Positions 1 through 8,119 are shown, counted from the stretch's first letter. The stretch: DNA of 16,913 nt from Rhizobacter sp. (GCA_025359585.1 JANYFX010000135.1:1-16913); one strand, 5' to 3'. Made by a program: numbers and translations. The notes: generated from the sequence alone by a model not told the origin.

Positions 1-1071
1 GTTCGCGAGCGCGGCCGAGCGCCATGCGCTGCGGCGCGGTGGAAGATTGCCGGTGAGCGCGTGAAAGCGCTGCATCGTTGCCGGCTCGCTGAGGTATTCG
101 ATCAGCTGCCACGCCGCTTCCTTGCGCGCCGAGCCCTTGAACATCACGAGGCTGGCGCCACCGGCTGTGGACACGCCGGGGCCATCGGGGCCGGGCAAGG
201 GCGCGGTCGCCCAGTCGCCTTGGGCGGCGGGCGGCAAACGGCGCCGGAACTCGCCGATGTTCCACGGCCCGCTGACGTAGAAAGTGAACATCCCGCGCGC
301 GAACTCGTCCCACACGTTGGAGACCTGCGTGTTCGTCATCAGCGGCGCGAGGTCTTCGTGAAAGATGCCAGCGTAGAAGTCGAGCGCGCGCCGGAACGCG
401 GGCTTCGAGAACGCGCCGCGCGTCGCGTCATCCGCGAGCAAGTCGCCCTGCTGCAAGGCGAGCGCGAACAGCGGGTCGGGTTCGTTCAGCGGCAGCAATA
501 CGCCGTAAGCGCGCGCGCCGCCGCGCTGCTTGATCGCCCGCATGGCGATCAGCCATTCGGCCCAGCTTTGTGGCGCGCGCTCGATGCCGGCGGCACGCAG
601 CAGATCGGTTCGATAGAACAGCAGCCGCGTGTCCACGTACCAGGGCAGGCCGAACAAACGCACGCCTTGCGGGCTCGGCATCTGATTGGTGTCGAGGATG
701 CCGGCGAAGTAGTCGTCGCGCTGCACGCTCGACGCGGCCACGCGCGCATCGAGCGGCTCGAGCGCGTCGAGCGCGGTGAACTCCGGCAGCCAGGTGTTGC
801 CGAGCTGGCACAGGTCGGGCAGCGAGCCGCCGGCATAGGCGGTGAGCAGCTTCTCGTGCGCTGCCGTCCACGGCAGTTGCTGCACGCGCACTTTCACATC
901 GGGGTGGCGCGCATAAAAGTCGGGCAGCAGCTCGGCCACCACCTCGGCCTCGCGGCCCATCGCCCAGAAGTGCAGCGGGCCGCGCGGGTCGTCACGCCGG
1001 CCGCAACCGGCGGCCGTCAGCGTCAGCGCGCCGAGGCCGAGGCTTTGCAGCGCGCGTCGGCGTGAAGGCAT
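1..1071 (-). CDS. Sugar ABC transporter substrate-binding lipoprotein (partial, C-terminus off window)
   Basis: The reading frame stays open from an ATG at 1071 to the window edge, giving 357 residues. Family 1 extracellular solute-binding proteins are usually 400-430 aa, so roughly 50-70 residues are missing. It is predicted to bind a mono- or oligosaccharide outside the inner membrane and deliver it to an ABC permease. The N-terminus carries an SRR motif (residues 3-5), a hydrophobic stretch and a lipobox ending at Cys23 (TAAGC), suggesting a lipoprotein, possibly Tat-exported. Family hallmarks are LPWYVDTRLLFYR (142-154), WDEFARG followed by YVSGPW (254-270), and a late segment TAGGASLVMFKGS (302-314). 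The start overlaps the stop of the upstream gene by one base (TGATG), implying translational coupling with the glycoside hydrolase. Permease genes would be expected just beyond position 1. The sugar cannot be read from sequence. Confidence 0.9.
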   Translation of the reverse strand, partial: MPSRRRALQSLGLGALTLTAAGCGRRDDPRGPLHFWAMGREAEVVAELLPDFYARHPDVKVRVQQLPWTAAHEKLLTAYAGGSLPDLCQLGNTWLPEFTALDALEPLDARVAASSVQRDDYFAGILDTNQMPSPQGVRLFGLPWYVDTRLLFYRTDLLRAAGIERAPQSWAEWLIAMRAIKQRGGARAYGVLLPLNEPDPLFALALQQGDLLADDATRGAFSKPAFRRALDFYAGIFHEDLAPLMTNTQVSNVWDEFARGMFTFYVSGPWNIGEFRRRLPPAAQGDWATAPLPGPDGPGVSTAGGASLVMFKGSARKEAAWQLIEYLSEPATMQRFHALTGNLPPRRSAWRSAALAN

Positions 1072-2570
1072 CAGCCGGTCTTCGCGAGCCAGCCGCCGCT
1101 GAAACCGGCACGCTCGAGCCCGCGCCGCAGGGGCGCGCATTTGCGCATGTCGTCCCAGACGAGTTCGTTGCGGTAGTTGCCGATCATCGCGAGGATGGGC
1201 CCTTGATCGATGCCGAGGTAGTCTTTGGCGATCCAGCCGAAGTTGGCATCGACGCGCCCATCGGTGAGTTTGACATCGGCTTCTGTGAAGCTGCGGTTGA
1301 ACGAGTCGAAGAATCCGTATTTCGAGTAGATGAACGTGCCGTAGCGCGAATGCATTTCCTGAACCGCCGGGATCACGATCTCGGGCGCGAACGGCAGCGA
1401 CGACAGCGCCGCAGTGGGCGCGATGGTGCCGTCGTCGACCGTGTGCGTGCGGCCGACGCCGCGGGCCGAGTAGTCGAGAAAATAGCGGTAGCGGTTCTTG
1501 CGGTCGAAGCTGCCCATCGTGCCCGGCCCGTCGCAGGCCGTGAAGCCCCAGACGTTGGCGCCGTACTCGAACCAGCCACCCGGGTTGGCGATGGCGTAGG
1601 CGCGCTGCGCGTAGACGGCACGGCGGCTGTTCTCGAAATAATCGATGCCGTGCTGGCGCATGGTCGCGTCCTGAATGCCGCGAAAGTCGATCCACATGTG
1701 CGAGTACTGGTGGCCGAACAGCGGCGCGAAGCCCAGGTGCTCGTAGCCCATGAAGCGGCCCCAGGCGCCGTTGTAACTTTCGGCCCATGCGCTCCACGCC
1801 GTCTCTTCGACCGGGTGGGTGGGCGAGCCGAGCGCGAGCAGCACGACCAGCATCGCTTCGTTGTAGCCGAGCCAGTCGTGCGGAATGAAACCCTTGTCTG
1901 GGATCCAGCCCATGCTGATCAGCTGGCCGCGCACCTGCGCCCACTTCCAGTCGATGCGCCAGTAGATCGCGTCGACCGCCGCGCGGATCTCGACCTCGTC
2001 GGGGTGCGCCGTGTCGAAGTAGGCCTGCGCGTGCAGCATGCCGCCGATCAGCAGCGCGGTGTCGACGGTCGAGAGCTCGCTGCGGCCGGCGCGCGCGCCG
2101 GTTTTCATGTCGAGGAAGTGGTAGAAAAAACCCTTGTGGCCGGTCATGCCACGCGCTTGTGAGCCTTGCGGTGCGTTGCGAAAGAAGCGCACCGTGGCGA
2201 GCGTGCGTTCGCGCGCTTGAGCGCGGGTGATGAACTCGCGGTCGGTGCCGATCACGTACGCCGTGAGGGCAAAGCCGATGGCGGCGATGCTGGCCGGCGA
2301 CGGGCTCGGGTAACGGTCGGGCACCATGCCGTTCAGCGGGTTGCCTGTCGCCCAGAAGAAGTCGAAGGTGCGGCGCTCGATGTCGTCGAAGAGGGCCGGC
2401 AAGACACCGCGCGGCGCAAGCAGCGGTGGCTCGGCGTTGGCGGCAGCGCTCGAGGCGGCATCGGCCGCCGTCGTGTCGTAGACCGGGCTGCGGTAGGTGC
2501 CGCAGCCGGCCAGCGCACCGAAGGCGCCGCTGCCCCAGGCGAGCAGGCTGCGTCGGGAAATGTTGAACAT
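1071..2570 (-). CDS. Glucoamylase-family (PF10091, GH144-like) periplasmic lipoprotein
   Basis: This 499-residue protein matches the pattern of proteins annotated 'glucoamylase family' (PF10091). The characterised CAZy family with this alpha/alpha-barrel domain is GH144, endo-beta-1,2-glucanase. I chose ATG 2570 over the upstream TTG at 2609 because it starts directly at a Tat-like signal (SRRSLL, 5-10) with a lipobox ending at Cys23 (LAGC). Neither start has a strong Shine-Dalgarno sequence. Conserved blocks include RRTFDFFW (66-73), GFFYHFLDMKTG (147-158), ELSTVDTALL (165-174), GYNEAM (235-240), FGHQYSHMWIDFRG (285-298) and WGFTACDGPG (341-350). It probably cleaves imported glucan in the periplasm, between the TonB receptor encoded upstream and the ABC binding protein encoded downstream. 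The 'glucoamylase' name is a family label and should not be read as alpha-1,4 activity. Family assignment is firm; substrate is inferred. Confidence 0.88.
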   Translation of the reverse strand: MFNISRRSLLAWGSGAFGALAGCGTYRSPVYDTTAADAASSAAANAEPPLLAPRGVLPALFDDIERRTFDFFWATGNPLNGMVPDRYPSPSPASIAAIGFALTAYVIGTDREFITRAQARERTLATVRFFRNAPQGSQARGMTGHKGFFYHFLDMKTGARAGRSELSTVDTALLIGGMLHAQAYFDTAHPDEVEIRAAVDAIYWRIDWKWAQVRGQLISMGWIPDKGFIPHDWLGYNEAMLVVLLALGSPTHPVEETAWSAWAESYNGAWGRFMGYEHLGFAPLFGHQYSHMWIDFRGIQDATMRQHGIDYFENSRRAVYAQRAYAIANPGGWFEYGANVWGFTACDGPGTMGSFDRKNRYRYFLDYSARGVGRTHTVDDGTIAPTAALSSLPFAPEIVIPAVQEMHSRYGTFIYSKYGFFDSFNRSFTEADVKLTDGRVDANFGWIAKDYLGIDQGPILAMIGNYRNELVWDDMRKCAPLRRGLERAGFSGGWLAKTG

Positions 2571-2588
2571 GGGCGAAATTGAAAGGGG

Positions 2589-2627
2589 TGATTCGGGCGG
2601 GCGCCCCAAGGCGGCTCGCCCGAATCA
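2589..2627 (-). other. Strong intercistronic hairpin between receptor and glycoside hydrolase genes
   Basis: The arms 2590-2599 (gattcgggcg) and 2617-2626 (cgcccgaatc) are perfectly complementary. One A-T pair outside and a G-T plus two G-C pairs inside extend the stem to about 14 bp around an 11-nt loop. On the transcribed minus strand it is followed only by a short mixed pyrimidine stretch, so it is not a classical intrinsic terminator. An attenuator or 3'-end stabilising element is possible. Confidence 0.55.
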
Positions 2628-2629
2628 GG

Positions 2630-2652
2630 GGTGGCTCAAACGCTGAGCCACC
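2630..2652 (-). other. Second hairpin directly after the receptor stop codon
   Basis: Arms ggtggctca (2630-2638) and tgagccacc (2644-2652) form a perfect 9-bp stem with a 5-nt loop, starting 6 bp after the receptor stop codon. No T-run follows on the minus strand; the next element is the larger hairpin at 2589-2627. The tandem pair fits an RNA stability or partial-termination element that would set receptor mRNA apart from the downstream genes. Confidence 0.5.
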
Positions 2653-2658
2653 GTGGGG

Positions 2659-5583
2659 TCAGAACACGTAGCGCATCGAAAGTTTCACGGTGCGCATCGG
2701 CCCTGAAATGCCGCCCGGCACGCCGAGGTGGCCGTTGTCGCCGCCCAGGTAGTTTTGCGGGTTGTTCGGGCCACCGCCCCAATCGTCGTAGCTGCCGTAG
2801 TTCACGCTGTTGAACAGGTTGATGATGTCGGCACGGAACGACAGCTTGCCGATGCCCAGCCCGACCTCCTTGCCGACGCCGATGTCGAACTGGCGGAAGC
2901 GCCCGGCATCGCCCTTCTGCGACACGCACTGATCGAAGCCCTTGGAGCAATCGGTGATGCGGTAAGGCAGGCCCGAACCGAGCGTGGCCTTGCCCGACAG
3001 CAGAATGCCCCAGGGCAGGAGGCCGTCGGTCAGGCCCGAGACCACGATGCGGTGGCGTTCCACGTCTTTCGACGGATTGAACCGCGAGGTCGAGCGGCCG
3101 TAGGTCCAGTTGAAGATGTCGTTGGTCCACTCCTTGTTGGTGGTCATCGCGTCGCTGTAGGTGTAGGTCGCCGCGAGGCTCCAACCGGACGTGACGGTGT
3201 ACGGCTTCTCGGCCTTGAGGTAGATCGTCTCGGTCTTCGCCTGGCTGACGAAGTCACCCAGGATCACGGTGCCGTAGCCCGTGGGCCCGCCCCACAGCGG
3301 GTCGATGGGCGACTGGTTGCCCCAGCCGCCGAGCGGGTCGCGGTTGCCACCGAACCAGTTGAACTGGTTCTTGGCGTGCGAGTAGGTGTAGCCGGCTTCG
3401 GTGTTCCACGCGCCCACGCCTTTGCGCAAGCCCATGCTGAACTGGTCGGTGAACGGCATCTTGTGGTCGTTCTTGATGAGCCAGATTTCACCGCCGGCCT
3501 GCTGGTTCTTCTGCAGCTCGTCGAGCGCGTGGTTTGCGATCGTGCGGTCGTAGGAGCGGCCCACACCGCCGAACAGCACGAGGTCCTTGTCGCCGCTGAT
3601 GTCGTACGAGAAGCCGATGCGCGGCTGGATCGCGCCGGCGAAGGGCTTGCGGCTCGAACCCGTGCTGATGTAGTCACGGATGTTGACGCCGCCCTTGGCC
3701 AGCGACTGGTCGTAGGTCTGCCCCGGCGTGACCGGCAGGCCGGCTGGTGAAGCGCCGCGGCCGGCCGAGGTGCCGTCGGCCTGCACCGGTTCGAGCGAGA
3801 ACAGCGCGGCCACGCGGTCGGCCGGCGTCACGTAGGTGTCGTTGAGCGCGTTGGTCTCGTAGTCGTAGCGCACGCCGAGGTTGAGTTCGAGCTTCTTCGT
3901 GACGGCCCAGTCGTCTTGCAGGTACACGCCGAACTGCTTGTCCTTGTACTTGACGCCGACCTGGGGCAAGGCACGGTCGACCTGGAAGAAGTCGTCGGCA
4001 CCGAACATGACCGGCTGACCGGTCGTGTTGTCGATCAGCTTCTGGTACACGTCGACGCTGCGCGAGGTGCCCGACAGGTCGAAGGTCATCAGCTTGATCT
4101 TCGCACCGGCTTTCACCGTGTGGCCGGGCGCGCTCGTGATCGTGAGGTCGTTCTGCAACAGGAAGCCGGACTGCTTGCGGTCTTGCAGGTCGGGCGAGCC
4201 GCCGGTCCAGAGGAACTCGCGCTTGTCTTGCAGGCCGTTGGTCGGCGAGATGAAGTACTTGATCTCGGGCGAATTGTTGGCAGCACGCGGGTTCCACTCG
4301 TACTTCTCGTAGCCCAGGCGTGCTTCGTTGAAGAAACCGTCGCCGCTGAAGGCGTGCTTGAGGTCGAGCCGGGTCTCGTCGTTCTTGCGGTTCTTGTCGT
4401 TGCCGGGGGCGCTGAGGTTCACGTCTTCGGCGACGAAGTCTTTTTCGCGGCGCAGGCGGCCGGTCAGCTCGAGTGTCTGGTTAGGACCCAGGTCCAGGTC
4501 GATCTTGCCGAACAGCAGGTTCTCCTTGAATTCCTGCACGTGCGAACCCTGCAGGGCGACGAAGCCCGGCACCATGCCGGCGTTCGGCAACAGCGCGGCC
4601 ACCGACGCCAGGCCGACGTTGCGCGGCGACTGGATGTTCTTGCCTTCGTACGAGAAGAAGTAGTGCGCCACGTCTTGTTTGATCGGGCCGCCGAGCGTGA
4701 AACCGTACTGGTCCTGGCTGAAGGCGGCGCGGTCGAAGCCGTTGGCCTTGTTGGCTTTTTCGAACGGGCTGTAAGCAACGAGGTTCTGGCCAGTGTGGTC
4801 CCAGAACACTTCGCCGTGCAACTCGTTGGTGCCCGACTTGGTGACCGCGGTGATCGCGGCGCTGCTGACCTGGTCGAACTCGGCCTTGTAGTTCTGCGAG
4901 ATCACCTTGTATTCGGCGATGGCCGACTGCGGAAACGGGTTGCCGCGGGTCGAGTCCATGCCCGAAGCACCGCCGCGCAGGATGTTGTTCTTCTGGCTCA
5001 CGCCGTCGATGAAGATGTTGATGTTGTCCTGGTTCTGCGCGCCACTCTGCACCTTGACCTGGCCGGTTGTCTGGTCGACGTCGAAGCGCACGCCGGGCGC
5101 CAAGTCGGCAAAGGCGAGGAAGTTGCGTGTCACCTGCGGCAGGTTCTCGATCTGCTTTTGCGTGACGTTGGTGCCGACCTCCGAAGTCTTGCGGTCGAGC
5201 CCGGCGCGGCCGGTGACCGTGACCACGTTCAGCTCGACCGCGCCGACCTTGGCGAGCGGCAGATCGAGCTCGACGGTCTGTCCGATCAGCACCGTGAGCG
5301 TTTCGGAACGCGCGGCAAAACCGGGCGCCGTGATGTCGATCTTGTAGGTGCCGGGGGCCAGGCCGACCAGCACGTAGCTGCCGTCGGCGCGGCTCGTGGT
5401 GCGGCTCACCTGGCCGTTGGCGGTGTTGGTGGCGGTGACGCTGGCACCGGCCTGCGCCGCCGCCTCGGCAGTGACCGAGCCGCGCACGGTGGCGCTGCTC
5501 AGTTGCGCGCTGGCGGGCAGCGCGAGCGCCAGCATCGCGGCGGCCGCGAGGGCGCGGATCTTGAATCGGGGGTCTTGTCTCAT
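2659..5583 (-). CDS. Oar-like TonB-dependent receptor with N-terminal carboxypeptidase-regulatory-like domain
   Basis: This 974-residue outer-membrane protein is predicted to import a carbohydrate with energy from TonB-ExbB-ExbD. Visible parts in order are a signal peptide with an ASA|Q-type cleavage site near 26/27, and a carboxypeptidase-regulatory-like beta-sandwich (about 30-112, containing GSYVLVGLAPGTYKI). A TonB-box-like stretch LNVVTVTG (118-125) follows, then a plug domain (about 130-255, with NIFIDGVSQ and AITAVTKSGTNELHG), then a large beta-barrel ending in the terminal Phe typical of outer-membrane proteins (SMRYVF). The extra domain and long barrel resemble Oar-type receptors. 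ATG 5583 has an AGAGG ribosome site 6 nt upstream. It lies between lacI and the GH144-like gene, so an oligosaccharide ligand is likely. Ligand identity is inference from neighbours. Confidence 0.92.
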   Translation of the reverse strand: MRQDPRFKIRALAAAAMLALALPASAQLSSATVRGSVTAEAAAQAGASVTATNTANGQVSRTTSRADGSYVLVGLAPGTYKIDITAPGFAARSETLTVLIGQTVELDLPLAKVGAVELNVVTVTGRAGLDRKTSEVGTNVTQKQIENLPQVTRNFLAFADLAPGVRFDVDQTTGQVKVQSGAQNQDNINIFIDGVSQKNNILRGGASGMDSTRGNPFPQSAIAEYKVISQNYKAEFDQVSSAAITAVTKSGTNELHGEVFWDHTGQNLVAYSPFEKANKANGFDRAAFSQDQYGFTLGGPIKQDVAHYFFSYEGKNIQSPRNVGLASVAALLPNAGMVPGFVALQGSHVQEFKENLLFGKIDLDLGPNQTLELTGRLRREKDFVAEDVNLSAPGNDKNRKNDETRLDLKHAFSGDGFFNEARLGYEKYEWNPRAANNSPEIKYFISPTNGLQDKREFLWTGGSPDLQDRKQSGFLLQNDLTITSAPGHTVKAGAKIKLMTFDLSGTSRSVDVYQKLIDNTTGQPVMFGADDFFQVDRALPQVGVKYKDKQFGVYLQDDWAVTKKLELNLGVRYDYETNALNDTYVTPADRVAALFSLEPVQADGTSAGRGASPAGLPVTPGQTYDQSLAKGGVNIRDYISTGSSRKPFAGAIQPRIGFSYDISGDKDLVLFGGVGRSYDRTIANHALDELQKNQQAGGEIWLIKNDHKMPFTDQFSMGLRKGVGAWNTEAGYTYSHAKNQFNWFGGNRDPLGGWGNQSPIDPLWGGPTGYGTVILGDFVSQAKTETIYLKAEKPYTVTSGWSLAATYTYSDAMTTNKEWTNDIFNWTYGRSTSRFNPSKDVERHRIVVSGLTDGLLPWGILLSGKATLGSGLPYRITDCSKGFDQCVSQKGDAGRFRQFDIGVGKEVGLGIGKLSFRADIINLFNSVNYGSYDDWGGGPNNPQNYLGGDNGHLGVPGGISGPMRTVKLSMRYVF

Positions 5584-5670
5584 GGTCGGCCTCTGTGTTT
5601 AGAAAGCTCTGTGGTTGAAGGAACGCGTGCGAGCCACTCCGGCGGGCGTCACGCAGCGGGTCGAGCGGGG

Positions 5671-6693
5671 CTAGGAACTGTTGCCTCGCGGCGCAGCCGG
5701 CGTGGCGGTGGATTGGCGCACGATCAGGTCGGCGCGCAGGGTCTGGTGTGAAGGCGTGATGCGGTCGGGCTCTTCGATGGTGGAGGCGAGCCGTTCGAGC
5801 GCCAGGCCACCGAGCTCGGTGATGCGCGCGCGCACGGTGGTGAGCGAGGGGTTCACGTAACGGCTGACGGGCACGTCGTCGAAGCCCGCCAGAGAAATGT
5901 CGTGCGGCACCTGCAAGCCGGCTTCGTTCAGCGCCGACAGGCAGCCGATGGCCATCATGTCGTTGCTGGCGAAGACAGCGCTCGGCCGCTGCGTGAGCGC
6001 CACCACCTGGCTGCCGGCGCGAAAGCCCGACTCCTGCGTGAAGTCGCCTTGCAGCACATGCTCGGAGCTGCCGGGCAGCAGGTCGGCGAGCGCGGCGCGG
6101 TAACCGAGCAGGCGCTCGTGCGCCTCGAAGTTGCTTTCGGGCCCGGCGACAAACGCGATGTCGCGGTGGCCACGCTCGACCAGGTGGCGCACCATGGCGT
6201 AGGCGCCGCCGTGGTTGTCGACCGCGAACGACGAGTGTTTGCCGCCGGCGACGCGGGTGTTCATCAACACGGCCGGCAGGTCGTCAGAAATGTTGCCCCA
6301 GAGAAAGTCGGCGTTGACGTGCGGCGACATCACGAGCAGGCCATCGACGCGGCCGTTCATCGCACGCAGCGCCGCAGCGGCTTCTGCGGCGTCGCCGTGC
6401 GAGCTCGACACCAGCAGGTGCAGGCCGCGTGCGCGCGCGGCCAGGTCGATGCCGCGGATCAGCTCGGAGAAGTACTCGCCGTGCAGGTCGGGCAGCAGCG
6501 CACCGACCGTGTGGGTGCGGCGCGTGATCATGCTTTGGGCTGCGCTCGAAGGCACGAAGCGCAGTTGTTCGACGACACCGAGCACGAGGCTGCGGGTGTG
6601 CTCGGTCACGTTGGAATGGCCGTTCAGCGTGCGCGAGACCGTGGCCACGGAGACCCCGGCCACGCGGGCAACATCCTTGATGGTGACGGCCAT
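5671..6693 (-). CDS. LacI/GalR-family transcriptional regulator
   Basis: A 340-residue repressor with an N-terminal helix-turn-helix (TIKDVARVAGVSVATVSRTLN, about 4-24), a hinge helix (about 48-58), and a periplasmic-binding-like effector domain with the usual end motifs (PSAVFASNDMMAIG, HDISLAGFDD, SLTTVRA). The recognition helix SVATVSR is the same as I recall for GalR, whose sites have the form TGTAANCGNTTACA. A Met in the hinge at the position of the CpG-intercalating Leu of LacI also fits an operator with a central CG. It starts 24 bp after the GH1 stop, so it is probably co-transcribed with and autoregulated by the operon it controls. The ribosome site upstream of ATG 6693 is weak. The inducer is unknown, but a product of the encoded hydrolases is likely. 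Confidence 0.95.
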   Translation of the reverse strand: MAVTIKDVARVAGVSVATVSRTLNGHSNVTEHTRSLVLGVVEQLRFVPSSAAQSMITRRTHTVGALLPDLHGEYFSELIRGIDLAARARGLHLLVSSSHGDAAEAAAALRAMNGRVDGLLVMSPHVNADFLWGNISDDLPAVLMNTRVAGGKHSSFAVDNHGGAYAMVRHLVERGHRDIAFVAGPESNFEAHERLLGYRAALADLLPGSSEHVLQGDFTQESGFRAGSQVVALTQRPSAVFASNDMMAIGCLSALNEAGLQVPHDISLAGFDDVPVSRYVNPSLTTVRARITELGGLALERLASTIEEPDRITPSHQTLRADLIVRQSTATPAAPRGNSS

Positions 6694-6717
6694 GGTGGTG
6701 CTGCGCGCCGGGCTGTA

Positions 6718-8073
6718 TCAGGCGCCGGCGTCGAGCGCCGTGCCGTTCGACGCGATCACGCTCGAATAGAACTGCGCGCTGTCCTTGAGCGTGCGCTCCA
6801 GCGTTTCGAAGTTCACGTGCACGATGCCGAAACGCTTGGAGTAACCGAGCGACCACTCCATGTTGTCCATCAGCGACCAGGCGCAGTAACCGCGCAGGTC
6901 GACACCTTGCTCGATCGCGGCGTGGATCGCGCGCAGGTGGGTGCGGAAGTACTCGACCCGCAGCGGGTCGTTGACGCGGCCGGCGCTGGCGGTCGGCGGG
7001 TCGAAGAAGGCCGCGCCGTTTTCGGTCACGTACTGCGGAATGTCGCCGTACAGCTTCTTGACCCACAGCAGCGTGTCGGTCAGGCCCTGCGGGAACACCT
7101 CCCAGCCGGTCTCGGTGTAGGTGGCCTGCTTCTGGCGCACCGGCGCGGCCTTCAGCGGCCACGAGGTCTCTTCGTGGCGCACCACGTTGCGGGTGTAGTA
7201 GTTGATGCCGAGGAAGTCGATCTTCTGCGCGATCAGGTCGTAGTCTTCCTGAGGCCACTCGGGCCAGGCCTCGCCGAAGATCTCGGTCATCTCGTCGGGG
7301 TACTTGCCGTGGAACACCGGATCGAGGTACTGGCGGTTCATGTAGGCCTCGGCGCGCTTCGTGGCGGCCAGGTCTTCGGTCTTGTCGGAAGCCGGGTACT
7401 TGGGCTCGATGTTGACGACCAGTCCGACCTGGTGTTTGCCGATCGCGCGGTAGGCCTGCACCGCCTTGCCGTGCGAACGCATCAGGTGATGCGTGGCGAT
7501 CGGCGCTTCGAAGCGGTTCTTGTGGCCGGGGGCGAGCGCGCCGTGCAGGTAACCGCCGTCGGTCACGACCCAGGGCTCGTTGAGCGTGGCCCAGAGCTTC
7601 ACGCGGTCGTCGAGGCGCTTGTACATCACGCTGGCGTAGTCGGCGAACCAGTCGGCCACGTCGGGGTTGAGCCAGCCGCCGCGATCGTCGAGCGCGGCCG
7701 GCAGGTCCCAGTGGTAGAGCGTGGCCATCGGCTGGATGCCGTTTTCGAGCAAGGTGTCCACGAGTCGTTCGTAGAAACCGAGGCCGCCTTCGTTCACCGC
7801 GCCGCGGCCGCTGGGCAGGATGCGCGCCCAGGCGATGCTGAAGCGGTAGGCGGTGAGGCCCAGGCGTTTCATCATCGCCACGTCGTCTTTCATGCGGCGG
7901 TAGTGGTCGCAGGCCACGTCGCCGGTGTCACCGTCTTTCACCAGCCCGGGAGTGCGCACGAAGCGGTGCCAGATGCTCTGGCCGGCACCGTCGGCGAGTG
8001 GCGACCCTTCGATCTGGTAGGCCGAGGTGGCTGCACCCCACAGGAACGATTCCGGAAACGTGTGCGTCTTCAC
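6718..8073 (-). CDS. GH1 beta-glucosidase, cytoplasmic
   Basis: This 451-residue glycoside hydrolase family 1 enzyme is a retaining beta-glycosidase that releases glucose from the non-reducing end of beta-glucosides. The N-terminal family signature FLWGAATSAYQIEG is at 10-23. The acid/base Glu166 lies in TLNEPW and the nucleophile Glu351 in YVTENG. The aglycone/glycone-site segment AWSLMDNMEW (398-407) is intact. No signal peptide is visible, so it should act in the cytosol on sugars brought in by the ABC system. The start is GTG at 8073, with GGAG nine bases upstream (8083-8086). It is the first gene of the catabolic operon, with a GalR-type operator-like sequence 33-46 bp upstream. Linkage specificity cannot be read from the motifs; beta-glucosidase is the usual activity, though some members act on other beta-glycosides. 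Confidence 0.95.
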   Translation of the reverse strand: MKTHTFPESFLWGAATSAYQIEGSPLADGAGQSIWHRFVRTPGLVKDGDTGDVACDHYRRMKDDVAMMKRLGLTAYRFSIAWARILPSGRGAVNEGGLGFYERLVDTLLENGIQPMATLYHWDLPAALDDRGGWLNPDVADWFADYASVMYKRLDDRVKLWATLNEPWVVTDGGYLHGALAPGHKNRFEAPIATHHLMRSHGKAVQAYRAIGKHQVGLVVNIEPKYPASDKTEDLAATKRAEAYMNRQYLDPVFHGKYPDEMTEIFGEAWPEWPQEDYDLIAQKIDFLGINYYTRNVVRHEETSWPLKAAPVRQKQATYTETGWEVFPQGLTDTLLWVKKLYGDIPQYVTENGAAFFDPPTASAGRVNDPLRVEYFRTHLRAIHAAIEQGVDLRGYCAWSLMDNMEWSLGYSKRFGIVHVNFETLERTLKDSAQFYSSVIASNGTALDAGA

Positions 8074-8105
8074 TGAGAGGGGCTCCGAGGCTTTGGATGA
8101 CTCAA

Positions 8106-8119
8106 TGTAAACGTTATCA
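8106..8119 (-). promoter_or_regulatory. Putative LacI/GalR-type operator upstream of the GH1 operon
   Basis: The site tgtaaacgttatca is a 14-bp imperfect palindrome with a central CG (TG..AACGTT..CA; five of seven base pairs symmetric). It closely matches the GalR-class consensus TGTAANCGNTTACA expected from the SVATVSR recognition helix of the adjacent regulator. It lies in a short AT-rich patch in otherwise GC-rich DNA. A possible -35 (TTTACA, minus strand, 8125-8130) and a -10-like TACATT (8104-8109) straddle or overlap it with a short 15-bp spacer. Repression by blocking the promoter is plausible, but the promoter call is weak. Confidence 0.65.

Noticed and set aside
61..2162. Plus-strand open frames 61-1065 and 1062-2162
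   Set aside because: Antisense to the binding protein and the PF10091 gene, both of which have signal peptides and conserved blocks in the minus frame.
5584..5670. Search for a second LacI-type operator or separate promoter before the receptor gene
   Set aside because: I found no palindrome with a central CG and no good -35/-10 pair; only the receptor's AGAGG ribosome site is clear.
3916..5751. 611-codon open frame on the plus strand opposite the TonB receptor
   Set aside because: Antisense shadow of a well-supported receptor gene, with no motifs.
5902..8076. 724-codon open frame on the plus strand opposite lacI and the GH1 gene
   Set aside because: It is antisense to two genes with clear family motifs. 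It has no recognisable domain, is rich in Arg, Ala, Val and His, and is explained by GC-rich third positions leaving the opposite strand open.
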